In this document: positions 36,805-46,101 of the stretch, one piece after another
How positions within the stretch are numbered: the first letter of the stretch is position 1
Layout of the letters: each line of letters opens with the position of its first letter
Origin: Pseudomonas sediminis
GTDB lineage: Bacteria; Pseudomonadota; Gammaproteobacteria; Pseudomonadales; Pseudomonadaceae
Assembly: GCF_002741105.1 (NCBI RefSeq)
Contig: NZ_NIQU01000005.1
Coordinates: 337,149 to 401,148, forward strand
Reading direction: 5' to 3'
Length of the DNA: 64,000 nt
Position numbers and translations under genes: made by a program
Notes under the pieces: generated by a model
Seen by the model: the letters and a program-made list of their open reading frames with translations, nothing else
Databases searched by the model: none
What the model was told of the DNA's origin: nothing

Positions 36805-37407
36805 ATGTTCAAGGTCTACGGCGATTACCGTTCGGGCAACTGCTACAAGGTCAAGCTGATGCTGCATCTGCTGGGCAAGGAGTACCAGTGGATTGACGTC
36901 GATATCCTCAAGGGCGAAACGCAGAGCGAAGCCTTCCTGGCCAAGAACCCCAACGGCAAGATTCCTGTGCTGGAGCTGGAGGACGGCACCTGCCTGTGGG
37001 AGTCCAACGCCATCCTCAACTTCCTCGCCGATGGCAGCGAGTTCCTGCCGACCGAACCGCGCTTGCGCACCCAGGTGCTGCAGTGGCAGTTCTTCGAGCA
37101 ATACAGTCACGAGCCGTATGTCGCGGTGGCGCGGTTCATCCAGCTTTACCAGGGGATGCCCGAAGAGCGCCGCGAGGAGCACGAGCGCTGCCTGAAGCTC
37201 GGTTACAAGGCCCTGAAAGTAATGGAGAGGCAGCTCGAGCGCACGCCTTATCTGGTCGGTGAGCAGTATTCCATCGCCGATATCGCCCTGTATGCCTACA
37301 CCCACGTGGCCGACGAAGGTGGCTTCAGCCTAGAGGCTTTCCCCGCGGTTCGCGCCTGGCTCGATCGTGTCGCCAGTCACCCACGCCACGTGACCATGCT
37401 CGGCTGA
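36805..37407 (+). CDS. Glutathione S-transferase family protein
   Basis: A 200-aa cytosolic GST: a thioredoxin-like N-domain (KVYGDYRSGNCYKVKLML, with the Ser/Cys near the catalytic position, NPNGKIPVLELEDG with cis-Pro, WESNAILNFLA glutathione contact) and an all-helical C-domain with YSIADIALYAYTHVADEGG (N-capping box). GGGAGGGCAACGCG precedes the ATG. It is co-directional with the aminotransferase gene 48 bases upstream. The substrate is unknown. It converges directly with the araC-type gene without a gap. Confidence 0.9.
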   Translation: MFKVYGDYRSGNCYKVKLMLHLLGKEYQWIDVDILKGETQSEAFLAKNPNGKIPVLELEDGTCLWESNAILNFLADGSEFLPTEPRLRTQVLQWQFFEQYSHEPYVAVARFIQLYQGMPEERREEHERCLKLGYKALKVMERQLERTPYLVGEQYSIADIALYAYTHVADEGGFSLEAFPAVRAWLDRVASHPRHVTMLG

Positions 37408-37977
37408 TCACCGCTCGGCGGTGGCCTGCGTCCTTGGGGCGCAGCGCTGCCGCCAGAGCAATGGGCTCAGCCCGGTTTCGCGGCGGAAGGTGCGGGTGAA
37501 ATGCGACTGGTCGCAGAAACCATGAGCGTGGGCGATCTGCGTCAAAGGTTGGTCGGTGGCCAGCATCATCGCCCTGGCTGCCTCGATGCGTTTGCGTGCC
37601 ACATAGGCCAGCGGCGTGATGCCGAAGGTCTGTTTGAACACATGAGAGAAATGACTGCTGCTCAGGTTGAGCTGAGCGGCCAGGTCGCAGGTGCGAATGG
37701 CAGCGGCCAGGTTGTCGCTGATGTACTGATCCAAACGTCGCGTCTGCCAGCGTGTCAGTCCGTTCGCGCAATGACCAATGCCGCACTGCTTGTTGGCGTT
37801 GACCTGGCGTAGCAGTGCCATGGCCTGCTCGACCTGCAGGTAGGCGTTTTGCGTGTCCACCAGCAACTGCGTTTCAGCCTCAGCGAGCAAGGCTGCGATA
37901 CGGTCCAGTAGCTGAGGGTCGTGCCCGGCCTGGTGCAGGCAGGGCGCAGTGGCCTGAAATTCGCCGAATGAGCCCAT
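37408..37977 (-). CDS. AraC-family transcriptional regulator
   Basis: A 189-aa protein with a short N-terminal portion and a C-terminal double HTH of AraC type (about residues 85-180). HTH1 is RTCDLAAQLNLSSSHFSHVFKQ; HTH2 is LTQIAHAHGFCDQSHFTRTFRRETG. The N-terminal ligand domain found in most family members is absent, so it may be constitutive or sense through the short helical lead. ATG at 37977 has AGGAGG directly upstream. Targets are unknown. Confidence 0.88.
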   Translation of the reverse strand: MGSFGEFQATAPCLHQAGHDPQLLDRIAALLAEAETQLLVDTQNAYLQVEQAMALLRQVNANKQCGIGHCANGLTRWQTRRLDQYISDNLAAAIRTCDLAAQLNLSSSHFSHVFKQTFGITPLAYVARKRIEAARAMMLATDQPLTQIAHAHGFCDQSHFTRTFRRETGLSPLLWRQRCAPRTQATAER

Positions 37978-38064
37978 CGCGAAGCCTCCTTGTCTGAACA
38001 GTGGCACAGCATGCGCGGCGTCTTTGGCGGCGCACAGCTCACAAGGAAGGGACGGGTGACAACA

Positions 38065-38706
38065 CTAAAGTGGTGTGCCGATCTCCAGCACGCCACGTTG
38101 CACGGCGATGGCCACGGCGTGGGTGCGATTGTTGGCGCCGAGCTTGTCCATGATCAGGCGCATATGGCCTTTGACCGTGTCTTCGGTGATGCGCAGTTGC
38201 AGGGCGATATCGCGGTTGGAATAACCCAGGGCGGCGGCCTGCAGGACTTCCACTTCGCGCGGGCTGAGGCACTGTTGGCCGATATGCTGGGCCAGGTCGG
38301 CGGCGATTTCCGGTGGGATATGGCGTTTACCGGCGGCCAGGGTGCGGATGGTTTCCACCAACTCCTTGCGCAGGCTGCTTTTCAACAGGTAGGCCTGCGC
38401 ACCCGCCTGGATGGCATGCAGGGCCCGCACGTCGCCGCGGTAGGTGGTGAGGATGGCGATGCGTGCGTCCGGGCATTCGCCGCGAATCGCCAGGATACTG
38501 TCGATGCCATTCATATGCGGCATCTGCAGGTCCATCAGGGTGACGTCGGGGCGCAGCTGACGAAAGCATTCCAGTGCCTCGCGACCATCGCTGGCTTCGC
38601 CGACCAGGTCGATATCCGCCTGCCCGGCGAGCACCGCGGCGATGCCCTCGCGTAACAGCGGGTGGTCATCGGCGACCAGCACACGGATGGGGTTGGCAGC
38701 GGTCAT
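38065..38706 (-). CDS. LuxR-type (NarL family) response regulator
   Basis: A 213-aa regulator. The receiver domain (Asp13/Asp14 in VADDHPLLREG, phosphoacceptor Asp59 in VTLMDLQMPHMNG, and YRGDVRALHAIQAGAQAYLLKSS with the Lys) is followed by a LuxR HTH (LSPREVEVLQAAALGYSNRDIALQLRITEDTVKGH). Its start overlaps the stop of the kinase gene by four bases (ATGA), so it is the dedicated partner. The likely targets are the co-directional hydrolase/exporter genes upstream, but no shared operator could be identified. Confidence 0.92.
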   Translation of the reverse strand: MTAANPIRVLVADDHPLLREGIAAVLAGQADIDLVGEASDGREALECFRQLRPDVTLMDLQMPHMNGIDSILAIRGECPDARIAILTTYRGDVRALHAIQAGAQAYLLKSSLRKELVETIRTLAAGKRHIPPEIAADLAQHIGQQCLSPREVEVLQAAALGYSNRDIALQLRITEDTVKGHMRLIMDKLGANNRTHAVAIAVQRGVLEIGTPL

Positions 38707-41700
38707 GACGGCGAGCTCCTGATCAATCGTTTCCAGTGTAGCCAGCGCCGTGTGCGAGGTGGCGGCTGGCGATAGGCCAAGGGCCCAGCCAGTGTCAGCT
38801 GCACCTGACAACCTTGTCCGGGCTCGCTGTCGATATTAAGCGTTCCACCAATCTTGGCTGCACGTTCGTGCATGCCTTGCAGGCCCCAGTGATCGATCGG
38901 CGCCGCGCCCAGCAGGCCGCGGCCATCGTCGCTCACGCGCAATGAAAACTGTCGGGGGTGATAATCCAGCTGCACCCGAACATGGCGTGCCCCGGCATGA
39001 CGGAAGGCGTTGCTGACGGCCTCGCGGGCGAGCTGGCTGAGTTCGTCATGCACCACCGGGTGCAGTGCGCAGGGCGTGCCGGCGACCTCGACCTGATAGT
39101 CGGTATTGGCGTGTTCGTGCAGTTGATCGTAGCCGCGCAAGGTCTGTGGCAGGTCGCTCGAGGCGTCTTGCACATGGCGCAGATTACGCACCCGTTCACG
39201 GCCTTCGGCGATCACCTGGTCGGCACGATCCAGGGCATTCTCCAGTTTGCCTCGCGCCGGCTGATCGGCTGGCAGGCTGTCTGCGGCGGCCTGCACATGC
39301 AGCATCAGCCCTTGCACGCCCTGCAGCAAGGTGTCGTGTAGCTCGCGGGCGATGCGTTCGCGTTCGTCGTGGCGTTCCTCCAGACGTGTACGCAGCCTTT
39401 CCGCCGCCCGTTGCATGTCGTTGCGATAGAGCAGGTGCAGGACCAGCAATGCGGAAAACGCCACGGCCAGAATGAATAGCGGATGGCGGTAGAACACCTG
39501 GTCGATGCTGAAATCGAGCTCCGCGTCCTGCTCGCTGGTCACGCCATTCTGATTGAGCGCGCGCACGCGAAAGCGATAGTCGCCGGCGGGCAGGCCGGTA
39601 TAGGTCGCCTCACGTTGTCGTCCGGCGTCGTGCCATTCGTTGTCGAAACCATCGAGGCGGTAGAGAAAGTGCAGGCCCTCAGGTGCAGACAGGCTCAGGG
39701 CGCCGTAGTGGATGACCAGGCGTTTGCTGTCAGCGGGCAGCGCTGGCGGCGTTTGCAGGGAGATGGTCGCACCGTCGGCCAGTAACGAGTCGATACGTAC
39801 CTTGGGCGGCTTGTAGCTATGAGATTCCCGATCGGGACTCAAGCTGGCGACGCCGTTGCGGGTGACGAACCACAGACGCCCATCGCTGCTGCGCACCGCC
39901 GTCGGCAGAGCGAGCACCTGCTGCGGATCGTTGGCGAGCCCGCCTTGCACATCGTAGGTGCGGTAACGGATCGGGTATTTGGGATCGCTCAGCGCCTGTT
40001 TGATCTCTTCGGCCGGTAACTGGAAGATGCCACCTTTGCCTTGCAGCCAGAGGTCTTCCCCTTCAGGACTGGTGACCGGGATGATCGCGTAGAGGTTGTC
40101 GAACAGCCCACTCTCGCTCAGCGGCAGATGCTGAAAACGCTTGCCATCGAAGCGCGCCAGGCCGTGTTGCCCGCCGAACCAGCTGTGGCCCTGTGAATGG
40201 GCCATCGCTGTCACATGGCCAATGTCCAGCCCGTCGGCGCTGCCCCAGTGGCGTTCGCCCTGATCGTCATGGCTGACGATCAGGTTGTTGCGATAGCCGA
40301 ACCAGCGTCTGCCGTCAGGGGCCAGGGCTGAGCTCACCGGCATCCGTTGCGCCGGGTCCTCGCTGGGGGCGGGAAGCTGCTGCCAGTTGCCGTCGCGCAG
40401 CACGTAGAGGCCTTGGCGGTTGAGCGAGAGCCAGAGCGCCCCCTGATCTTCGATCAACAGGGTGCGCACCGAGGAATCGAGATCACGCTCGACCGGCAGG
40501 GCGGAGACTTTTTCCAACTGTTCGCCAGTGCTGCGCCAGATACCCTCGGTCCCGGCCAGCCAGACCGAGCCGCCGGGGTCTTTGCTGATTGCGCTGATCG
40601 GTGTACGCAGCGGCAGCTCGTGCACACCCTGTTCATCCAGGCGCATGAGCGGCAGGTTGCTGCTGGCGGCCCAGAGATTGCCGGCGTCATCGGCGGCAAT
40701 CGCCAGGTTGTGCGCCTGGGGCGGCAAACCTGAAGGGCGCAGAGGTCGTTCGCGTAGCCGATCCAGCCCGTTCTGGGTGCCGATCCACAAACTGTCTTCG
40801 CTGTCTTCGAGCAGTGGCCAGGCGAAGTCTGAGCTCAGGCCATCACGCGCAGAAAGCCGCTCGACATCATCGAAGCTGCCGCTGTCATGTTCGTTGGGCT
40901 TGGCCACGTGCAGCAGGCCGCCGCCCGCGGTGCTCAGCCAGAGGCAACCATGGCGGTCGAACAGCATGGCGTTGGCGGGTTCGCCGATTGTTATGTGGGT
41001 CGCCTGTAGTTGCGGTTGGTCGATCTTTACCCGCAGCAGGCTCTCGCGATCACGTTCGATCAACCACAGGGCACCGTCGGCGGCTTGCGCGATCTGCCTA
41101 GTGCGTTGGCTGCGAACGCCGGTGTCCTGCAGCTTCTGGGCGCCGGGCGGCAGGACGTAAAGACGCTGTTCATCGGCCACCCAGAGACGGTCACTGCTGT
41201 CGACGAAGACGCTGTAGGCATTCTCGCCGGTAAAGCCTTGTGCGATGCCCATTTGCTGCCAGCGCTTGCCGTCAAAACGCATCAGGCCGTCGTTGGCGGC
41301 AGCCCAGACGCTGCCGTCGGCGGTCTGTGCCAGGGCGTAGATGACGCCGCGGGCCAGATCGAAACTGCTGGGTTGTTCCTCCACCGATGCGATCAGGTGC
41401 ACGCCGCCGTTGCGCAGGCCGACCCAAAGCCCGGCGTCGCTGGCCAGCAGGCTGGAGACGATACCCAGTTCATGGCCATCAGGGGTGCGGTACCTGCTGA
41501 AGTCGAAGCCGTCGAAACGGTACAGGGAGTCGTGGGTGCCGAGCCACAGGTAACCGTCCTGGGTTTCGGCCAAGGCGCCGATCTGGCTGGGGCTGTTGTC
41601 GTTGAGTGTCCAGCGCCGATGTTCCAGTTGCTGCTCCAGAACGTTTCTGTCGGCCAGCACGGCAGCGCTGAAAAACAGCAGGCAAAACAGGCTTGCCAGG

Positions 41701-41780
41701 ACGCCGAGGCGAGCTTGCAGGGTGTGCGGTTTAAAAGCGTCCAACTTGGTTCTGAACCCATTCGATGCTGTAGTCGGCAA
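38703..41780 (-). CDS. Giant sensor histidine kinase with periplasmic beta-propeller repeats and Y_Y_Y domain
   Basis: A 1025-aa kinase. There is a signal/anchor helix (about 24-43, ARLGVLASLFCLLFFSAAVL). About ten two-component propeller repeats follow (DGYLWLGTHDSLYRFDGFDF, DGSVWAAANDGLMRFDGKRW, EDSLWIGTQNGLDRLR and others). A Y_Y_Y domain comes next (FLYRLDGFDNEW...AGDYRFRVRALNQNG), then a membrane helix near 765-787. The HisKA_3 box ERIARELHDTLLQGVQGLML has phosphoacceptor His815, and the HATPase has VSDDGRG and GLQGMHERA. Such periplasmic propellers sense glycans or other solutes in Bacteroidetes; here the ligand is unknown. The start is TTG at 41780, overlapping the upstream hydrolase gene by 50 bases. 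An internal TTG (codon 13) is an alternative. Confidence 0.9.
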   Translation of the reverse strand: MPTTASNGFRTKLDAFKPHTLQARLGVLASLFCLLFFSAAVLADRNVLEQQLEHRRWTLNDNSPSQIGALAETQDGYLWLGTHDSLYRFDGFDFSRYRTPDGHELGIVSSLLASDAGLWVGLRNGGVHLIASVEEQPSSFDLARGVIYALAQTADGSVWAAANDGLMRFDGKRWQQMGIAQGFTGENAYSVFVDSSDRLWVADEQRLYVLPPGAQKLQDTGVRSQRTRQIAQAADGALWLIERDRESLLRVKIDQPQLQATHITIGEPANAMLFDRHGCLWLSTAGGGLLHVAKPNEHDSGSFDDVERLSARDGLSSDFAWPLLEDSEDSLWIGTQNGLDRLRERPLRPSGLPPQAHNLAIAADDAGNLWAASSNLPLMRLDEQGVHELPLRTPISAISKDPGGSVWLAGTEGIWRSTGEQLEKVSALPVERDLDSSVRTLLIEDQGALWLSLNRQGLYVLRDGNWQQLPAPSEDPAQRMPVSSALAPDGRRWFGYRNNLIVSHDDQGERHWGSADGLDIGHVTAMAHSQGHSWFGGQHGLARFDGKRFQHLPLSESGLFDNLYAIIPVTSPEGEDLWLQGKGGIFQLPAEEIKQALSDPKYPIRYRTYDVQGGLANDPQQVLALPTAVRSSDGRLWFVTRNGVASLSPDRESHSYKPPKVRIDSLLADGATISLQTPPALPADSKRLVIHYGALSLSAPEGLHFLYRLDGFDNEWHDAGRQREATYTGLPAGDYRFRVRALNQNGVTSEQDAELDFSIDQVFYRHPLFILAVAFSALLVLHLLYRNDMQRAAERLRTRLEERHDERERIARELHDTLLQGVQGLMLHVQAAADSLPADQPARGKLENALDRADQVIAEGRERVRNLRHVQDASSDLPQTLRGYDQLHEHANTDYQVEVAGTPCALHPVVHDELSQLAREAVSNAFRHAGARHVRVQLDYHPRQFSLRVSDDGRGLLGAAPIDHWGLQGMHERAAKIGGTLNIDSEPGQGCQVQLTLAGPLAYRQPPPRTRRWLHWKRLIRSSPS

Positions 41781-42468
41781 TTCTTTCCCAACCGGGTTCG
41801 GCGATCAGCCAGTGGCTATAGCCGGGGAACTGCTTGAAGCTGGTGATGGCTGACGAGCCTCGGTGGCGGCGATAGAGGGCGGCCACTACGCTGGCACGAA
41901 CGGCCTGGGAGTTGCCCGCTGCCAGCAACAGCAGAGGCGCACGTTCGCCGTTGGTGAAGTCGATGGCGCTACCGATGCCCAGGGCAGCTTCGATGAACAC
42001 CCGCCCAGGCGCGGGCACGATATGGCGCGCATAGGCAGCGTCTTGCTGTGCAGGTGTCAGCGTCTGCGCCATATTGCGCGCGAAATACTGCGGTGTCATG
42101 TACAGAACGTCACGCCAACCCCTCCAGGGCAACAGCCATGGCCATGTGCCGTAGAAGCCCAGCAGGCCGGCACGTGGCGGTATTGGGTCGATGACGATGC
42201 CGGCTTGACCCAGGCCACGGTCGAGCAGCAGTTGCACCAGCAGACCGCCTAGGTCGTGACCAATCAGCAACGGCGGCTGCTCCAGGTTACGCACCAGTGC
42301 TTCGTAGTGGGCGAGCAGGGCGCTGATACCGGGTTGGCGTCCGCCCTGGGCAGTTGGCCAAGGCGGCGCCGTGCAGCGATAACCGCAGGCGCTGAAACGT
42401 CTCTGAAATGGCATCCAGATCGCTGGCGTGAGCCAGGCACCGTGAATGAACAGGGCATGACGAGGCAT
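41731..42468 (-). CDS. Alpha/beta hydrolase with Asp nucleophile motif
   Basis: A 245-aa alpha/beta hydrolase fold protein. The oxyanion segment ALFIHGAWLTPAIW lies near the N-terminus. The nucleophile elbow reads LLIGHDLGGLL, that is Gly-His-Asp72-Leu-Gly-Gly instead of Gly-x-Ser-x-Gly, and the probable catalytic His is His219 (FPGYSHWL). Asp at this position is typical of haloalkane dehalogenases, fluoroacetate dehalogenases and epoxide hydrolases (family knowledge). It lies between the MFS gene (44-base gap) and the sensor kinase, overlapping the latter. Confidence 0.85.
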   Translation of the reverse strand: MPRHALFIHGAWLTPAIWMPFQRRFSACGYRCTAPPWPTAQGGRQPGISALLAHYEALVRNLEQPPLLIGHDLGGLLVQLLLDRGLGQAGIVIDPIPPRAGLLGFYGTWPWLLPWRGWRDVLYMTPQYFARNMAQTLTPAQQDAAYARHIVPAPGRVFIEAALGIGSAIDFTNGERAPLLLLAAGNSQAVRASVVAALYRRHRGSSAITSFKQFPGYSHWLIAEPGWERIADYSIEWVQNQVGRF

Positions 42469-42512
42469 GTTGCACTCAACCTGTCATGCCCTGGTTCGGG
42501 CAGGTGCCGTCT

Positions 42513-44117
42513 TCAGGGGGTGGCATGGGGCACGTCCTTGGCCGGCATCAGAAAATGCTCGATGTGCACGGGAACGTCCGGGTTCTGAAAATGCCTGGCT
42601 GCAGCCTCGATGCGTTGCTCGGCACGCGTTACCCGGCCGTGATGACGCAGGTGTTCGAGCCAGGACTCGTCGAAGAAGAACTCCTGCCACTGCCGTGGAT
42701 TCTCGCTGTTCTGCACCAGGCCCCAGGAGAACGCGCCGTTGCGTTTGCGCATACGGGCGACCTCGGCCATCGCCTGGCGGAAGCCGGCCGCATGCTCCGG
42801 GGCGATGTCGTAGCGCAGGGTGACCATGACCGGGCCGCGCTCCAGATCGGCTTCGTCAGCCAGGATCGGTGCTGGCCAGTGCAGCGATGGCGCGAGGTCT
42901 TCGCTTTCGGTCACCGGCAGTGGGAAATGCAGCGTCAGCAACAAGCCCAGCGCCAGGCAACCCGCTGCGGCGACCATGGCGACCGGAATCGAGGCCTGGC
43001 TGGCGACATAGCCCCAGAGTGCACCGCCAGCGGCCATGCTGCCGAAGAACACCAGGATATACACCGACAGCGCACGGGCTCGCACCCAATCCGGCACCGA
43101 GGTCTGTGCGCTGATTTGCAGGCTCGACAGCACGGCGATCCACGCGGCGCCGCTGAGCAGCATCACCGGTAGTAGTGCGGCGAATTCACGCACCCAGGCC
43201 AGGGCCAGCAGCACCAGCACGTAGAGTGCGCTGGCCATGGCCACCAGCTTGTTGGCGCTGATGCGCTCACGCAGCTTGGGTAGCAACGTGGCGCCAAGCA
43301 CTGCGCCGATACCAACGCTACCCAGCAGCAGACCAAAGTCGCTGGCGCTGCCCTGCAACTCGCCACGGACGATCAGCGGCAGCAGCGACATACCGGCGCT
43401 GGCGCCGACGAAGAACGCCGCAGCCCTTACCAGTACCGCCTGGAGCGGCTTCGACGCGCGGCTGTAACGCCAGCCGGCACGCATCGCACCGAGCAGACGT
43501 TCGGCCGGGAAGGCGGCGACCTGGCGTTCGCGCTTCCAGGTCAGCAGCACCGCCATCACTGCGAAGAACGACAGTGCGTTGAGAGCGAAGGTCGCCCAGG
43601 GACCACTCAAGCTGACCAGTACCCCGGCGATGGCCGGGCCGAGCGCACGGGCGACGTTGATGCCTAGGCTGGACAGGGCGATGGCCGAGGGCAGATCGCG
43701 CTTGCTCACCAGCTCTGGTGTCAGCGCCGACCAGGCCGGCATCATCAGCGCGGTACCGACGCCCATGGCCAGGGTCAGGCTGAGCAACAGCCAGACCGTG
43801 GTCAGCCCGAGCAGCGTCAGGGTCGCCAACAGGGTTGCCACTGTGGCCATCCACACCTGCACGCCAAGCAGGTAGCGGCGCTTGTCGATGATGTCGGCCA
43901 TGGCCCCGGCTGGCAGCGCCAAGAGGAACATCGGCGCAGAGCCTGCGACCTGCACCAGTGCCACATGCATGGGGTTGGCCGACAGGCTGGTCATCAGCCA
44001 GCCGGCGCCGACCTCGTGCATCCAGGTGCCGATATTCGAGGCTATGCTGGCCAGCCACAGCCAGCGGAAAGTGCTGTGGTTGAGTGCGCCCCACGGCGAA
44101 GCTTTCTCGTCGGCCAT
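42513..44117 (-). CDS. MFS exporter (EntS/DUF894-like) with C-terminal monooxygenase-like domain
   Basis: A 534-aa protein. Residues 1-410 form a 12-helix major facilitator (WLWLASIASNIGTWMHEVGAGWLMTSL, then the cytosolic loop DIIDKRRYLLG). The last about 110 residues are soluble and ferredoxin-like (VMVTLRYDIAPEHAAGFRQAMAEVARMRKRNGA..., ending in HIEHFLMPAKD). They resemble antibiotic-biosynthesis-monooxygenase/dimeric alpha-beta barrel domains. ATG at 44117 follows the amidohydrolase stop by one base, so the two are coupled. It is likely an exporter of the compound handled by the neighbouring hydrolases (inference). Confidence 0.85.
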   Translation of the reverse strand: MADEKASPWGALNHSTFRWLWLASIASNIGTWMHEVGAGWLMTSLSANPMHVALVQVAGSAPMFLLALPAGAMADIIDKRRYLLGVQVWMATVATLLATLTLLGLTTVWLLLSLTLAMGVGTALMMPAWSALTPELVSKRDLPSAIALSSLGINVARALGPAIAGVLVSLSGPWATFALNALSFFAVMAVLLTWKRERQVAAFPAERLLGAMRAGWRYSRASKPLQAVLVRAAAFFVGASAGMSLLPLIVRGELQGSASDFGLLLGSVGIGAVLGATLLPKLRERISANKLVAMASALYVLVLLALAWVREFAALLPVMLLSGAAWIAVLSSLQISAQTSVPDWVRARALSVYILVFFGSMAAGGALWGYVASQASIPVAMVAAAGCLALGLLLTLHFPLPVTESEDLAPSLHWPAPILADEADLERGPVMVTLRYDIAPEHAAGFRQAMAEVARMRKRNGAFSWGLVQNSENPRQWQEFFFDESWLEHLRHHGRVTRAEQRIEAAARHFQNPDVPVHIEHFLMPAKDVPHATP

Positions 44118-44118
44118 G

Positions 44119-46101
44119 TCAGAAGGCAAAGCACGAACAGCCGAAGGCGCCCCAGAAGCCCTGGTGATCGCTCACCGGGATGCTGCTGCGACGTGCGCGG
44201 TCATGCTGGTGGGCATGCACCGAGCAGGCGCCGATGCACTGGTGGATGCTGGCGGCCATGGGCGCCGCTGACGGCTTCCAGTGCCCAGGCACCATGGCCA
44301 CCGGCGACCAGTCTGGCAGTATCGGCAGCGTCGGCGGGGCAAGCTTGTCGAACTCGCCGGTGCCGTGCACCACTTTGCCGCCGACCACGGTCAATACCGA
44401 CTCCAGCCACTTGATCTGCTCTTCCTCGATGCTGAAGAAGTCCGCGCTCAAGGCCACCAGATCGGCCAGCTGGCCTACCTTGATCTGCCCCTTCTTGCCT
44501 TGCTCGCTGGAGAACCAGGCACTGCCGTGGGTGAACAGCTGCAACGCGGTGGTGCGTGACAGGCCCTGCGGGGTGAGCGTGGTGCCGCCGACGGTTTTAC
44601 CGCTGACCAGCCAATACAGTGCCGTCCAGGGGTTGTAGCTGGCTACGCGGGTGGCGTCGGTGCCGCCGCCAACCGGAATGCCCTCGGCCAGCATGCGCTG
44701 GATCGGCGGGGTGGCCTCGGCAGCCTTGGCACCGTAACGGTCGATGAAGTATTCGCCCTGGAAGGCCATGCGGTGCTGGATAGCGATGCCGCCGCCCAGC
44801 GCGCGTACCCGCTCGATGTTGCGTGGGCTGATGGTCTCGGCATGGTCGAACAGCCAGGGCAGGCCATTGAACGGCATGTCGCGGTCAACCTTCTCGAACA
44901 CGTCGAGCATGCGCGAGATGGACTCGTCATAGGTGGCGTGCAGGCGGAACGGCCAGCGCTGCTCGACCAGGTGACGTACCACGGGCTCTAGGTCGGCCTC
45001 CATGCTCGGTGCGAGGTCCGGGCGCGGTTCGACAAAATCTTCGAAGTCGGCGGCGGAGAACACCAGCATCTCGCCAGCGCCGTTGTGCCGGAGGAAGTCA
45101 TCGCCCTGGTGCAGCTTGACGCTGCTGGTCCAGTTCTTGAAATCGGTCAGCTCTTCCTTGGGCTTCTGGGTGAACAGGTTGTAGGCGATGCGCACGGTGA
45201 GCTGATCCTTGTCGGCCAGCTCCTGGATCACCTGGTAGTCGTCTGGGTAGTTCTGGTAGCCGCCGCCGGCATCGATGGCGCTGGTCACGCCCAGGCGGTT
45301 GAGCTCGCGCATGAACTGGCGGGTGGAGTTGACCTGATACTCCAACGGCAGCTTCGGCCCCTTGGCCAGGGTGGCGTAGAGGATCAGCGCATTGGGCCGG
45401 GCGATCAGCATGCCGGTGGGCTCGCCGCTGGCATCGCGCTGGATCTCGCCACCGGGCGGGTTCGGCGTGTTCTTGTCGTAGCCCACGGCGCGCAGTGCCG
45501 CGCGGTTGAGCAGGGCGCGGTCATAGAGGTGAAGGACGAACACCGGGGTGTCCGGTGCGGCTCGGTTCAGCTCATCCAGCGTCGGCAGACGTTTTTCGGC
45601 GAACTGGAATTCGGTCCAGCCGCCGACCACGCGCACCCACTGCGGCGTTGGCGTGCGGTCGGCCTGGTCCTTGAGCATGCGCAGGGCGTCGGCCAGCGAC
45701 GGCACGCCTTCCCAACGCAGCTCCAGGTTGTAGTTGAGCCCGCCGCGAATCAGGTGCAGGTGCGAGTCGTTGAGGCCGGGGATGACCGTGCGCTTTTGCA
45801 GGTCGATCACGCGGGTGCTGTCACCACGCAGGGCCATGGCCTCGGCGTCGCTGCCAACGGCGACGAAGCGCCCGTCCTTGATGGCCACGGCGCTGGCTTG
45901 GGGGTTTTCGCGGTCGACCGTATGCAGGCGACCGTTGTAGAGAATGAGATCGGCGCTCATGTTGCCTCCTGATGAATTGACGGATGAGTCGCTGGCCATG
46001 GCCGCGAAGGGCAGGGCAGACCACAACGCGCCGGCGGCGCCAAGCACGCTACTGGTGGCGAGAAAATGGCGGCGTTTCGGGTCGGAGGGATCCTGGCTCA
46101 T
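44119..46101 (-). CDS. Tat-exported metal-dependent amidohydrolase (YtcJ-like)
   Basis: A 660-aa protein with a twin-arginine signal (KRRHFLATSSVLGAAGALW, processed near residue 36). The YtcJ/AepA-type amidohydrolase starts at about residue 50 (ADLILYNGRLHTVD). Metal ligands are seen in VIPGLNDSHLHLIRGG (HxH) and later His/Asp residues in PFRLHATYDES, LFDHAETIS and VGGGTDATRVASYNPW. A distinctive C-terminal tail (about 615-660) is rich in Cys and His: IHQCIGACSVHAHQHDRARR, ending in GAFGCSCFAF. It lies between the membrane monooxygenase-domain gene (4-base overlap) and the MFS gene. The substrate is unknown. Confidence 0.88.
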   Translation of the reverse strand: MSQDPSDPKRRHFLATSSVLGAAGALWSALPFAAMASDSSVNSSGGNMSADLILYNGRLHTVDRENPQASAVAIKDGRFVAVGSDAEAMALRGDSTRVIDLQKRTVIPGLNDSHLHLIRGGLNYNLELRWEGVPSLADALRMLKDQADRTPTPQWVRVVGGWTEFQFAEKRLPTLDELNRAAPDTPVFVLHLYDRALLNRAALRAVGYDKNTPNPPGGEIQRDASGEPTGMLIARPNALILYATLAKGPKLPLEYQVNSTRQFMRELNRLGVTSAIDAGGGYQNYPDDYQVIQELADKDQLTVRIAYNLFTQKPKEELTDFKNWTSSVKLHQGDDFLRHNGAGEMLVFSAADFEDFVEPRPDLAPSMEADLEPVVRHLVEQRWPFRLHATYDESISRMLDVFEKVDRDMPFNGLPWLFDHAETISPRNIERVRALGGGIAIQHRMAFQGEYFIDRYGAKAAEATPPIQRMLAEGIPVGGGTDATRVASYNPWTALYWLVSGKTVGGTTLTPQGLSRTTALQLFTHGSAWFSSEQGKKGQIKVGQLADLVALSADFFSIEEEQIKWLESVLTVVGGKVVHGTGEFDKLAPPTLPILPDWSPVAMVPGHWKPSAAPMAASIHQCIGACSVHAHQHDRARRSSIPVSDHQGFWGAFGCSCFAF

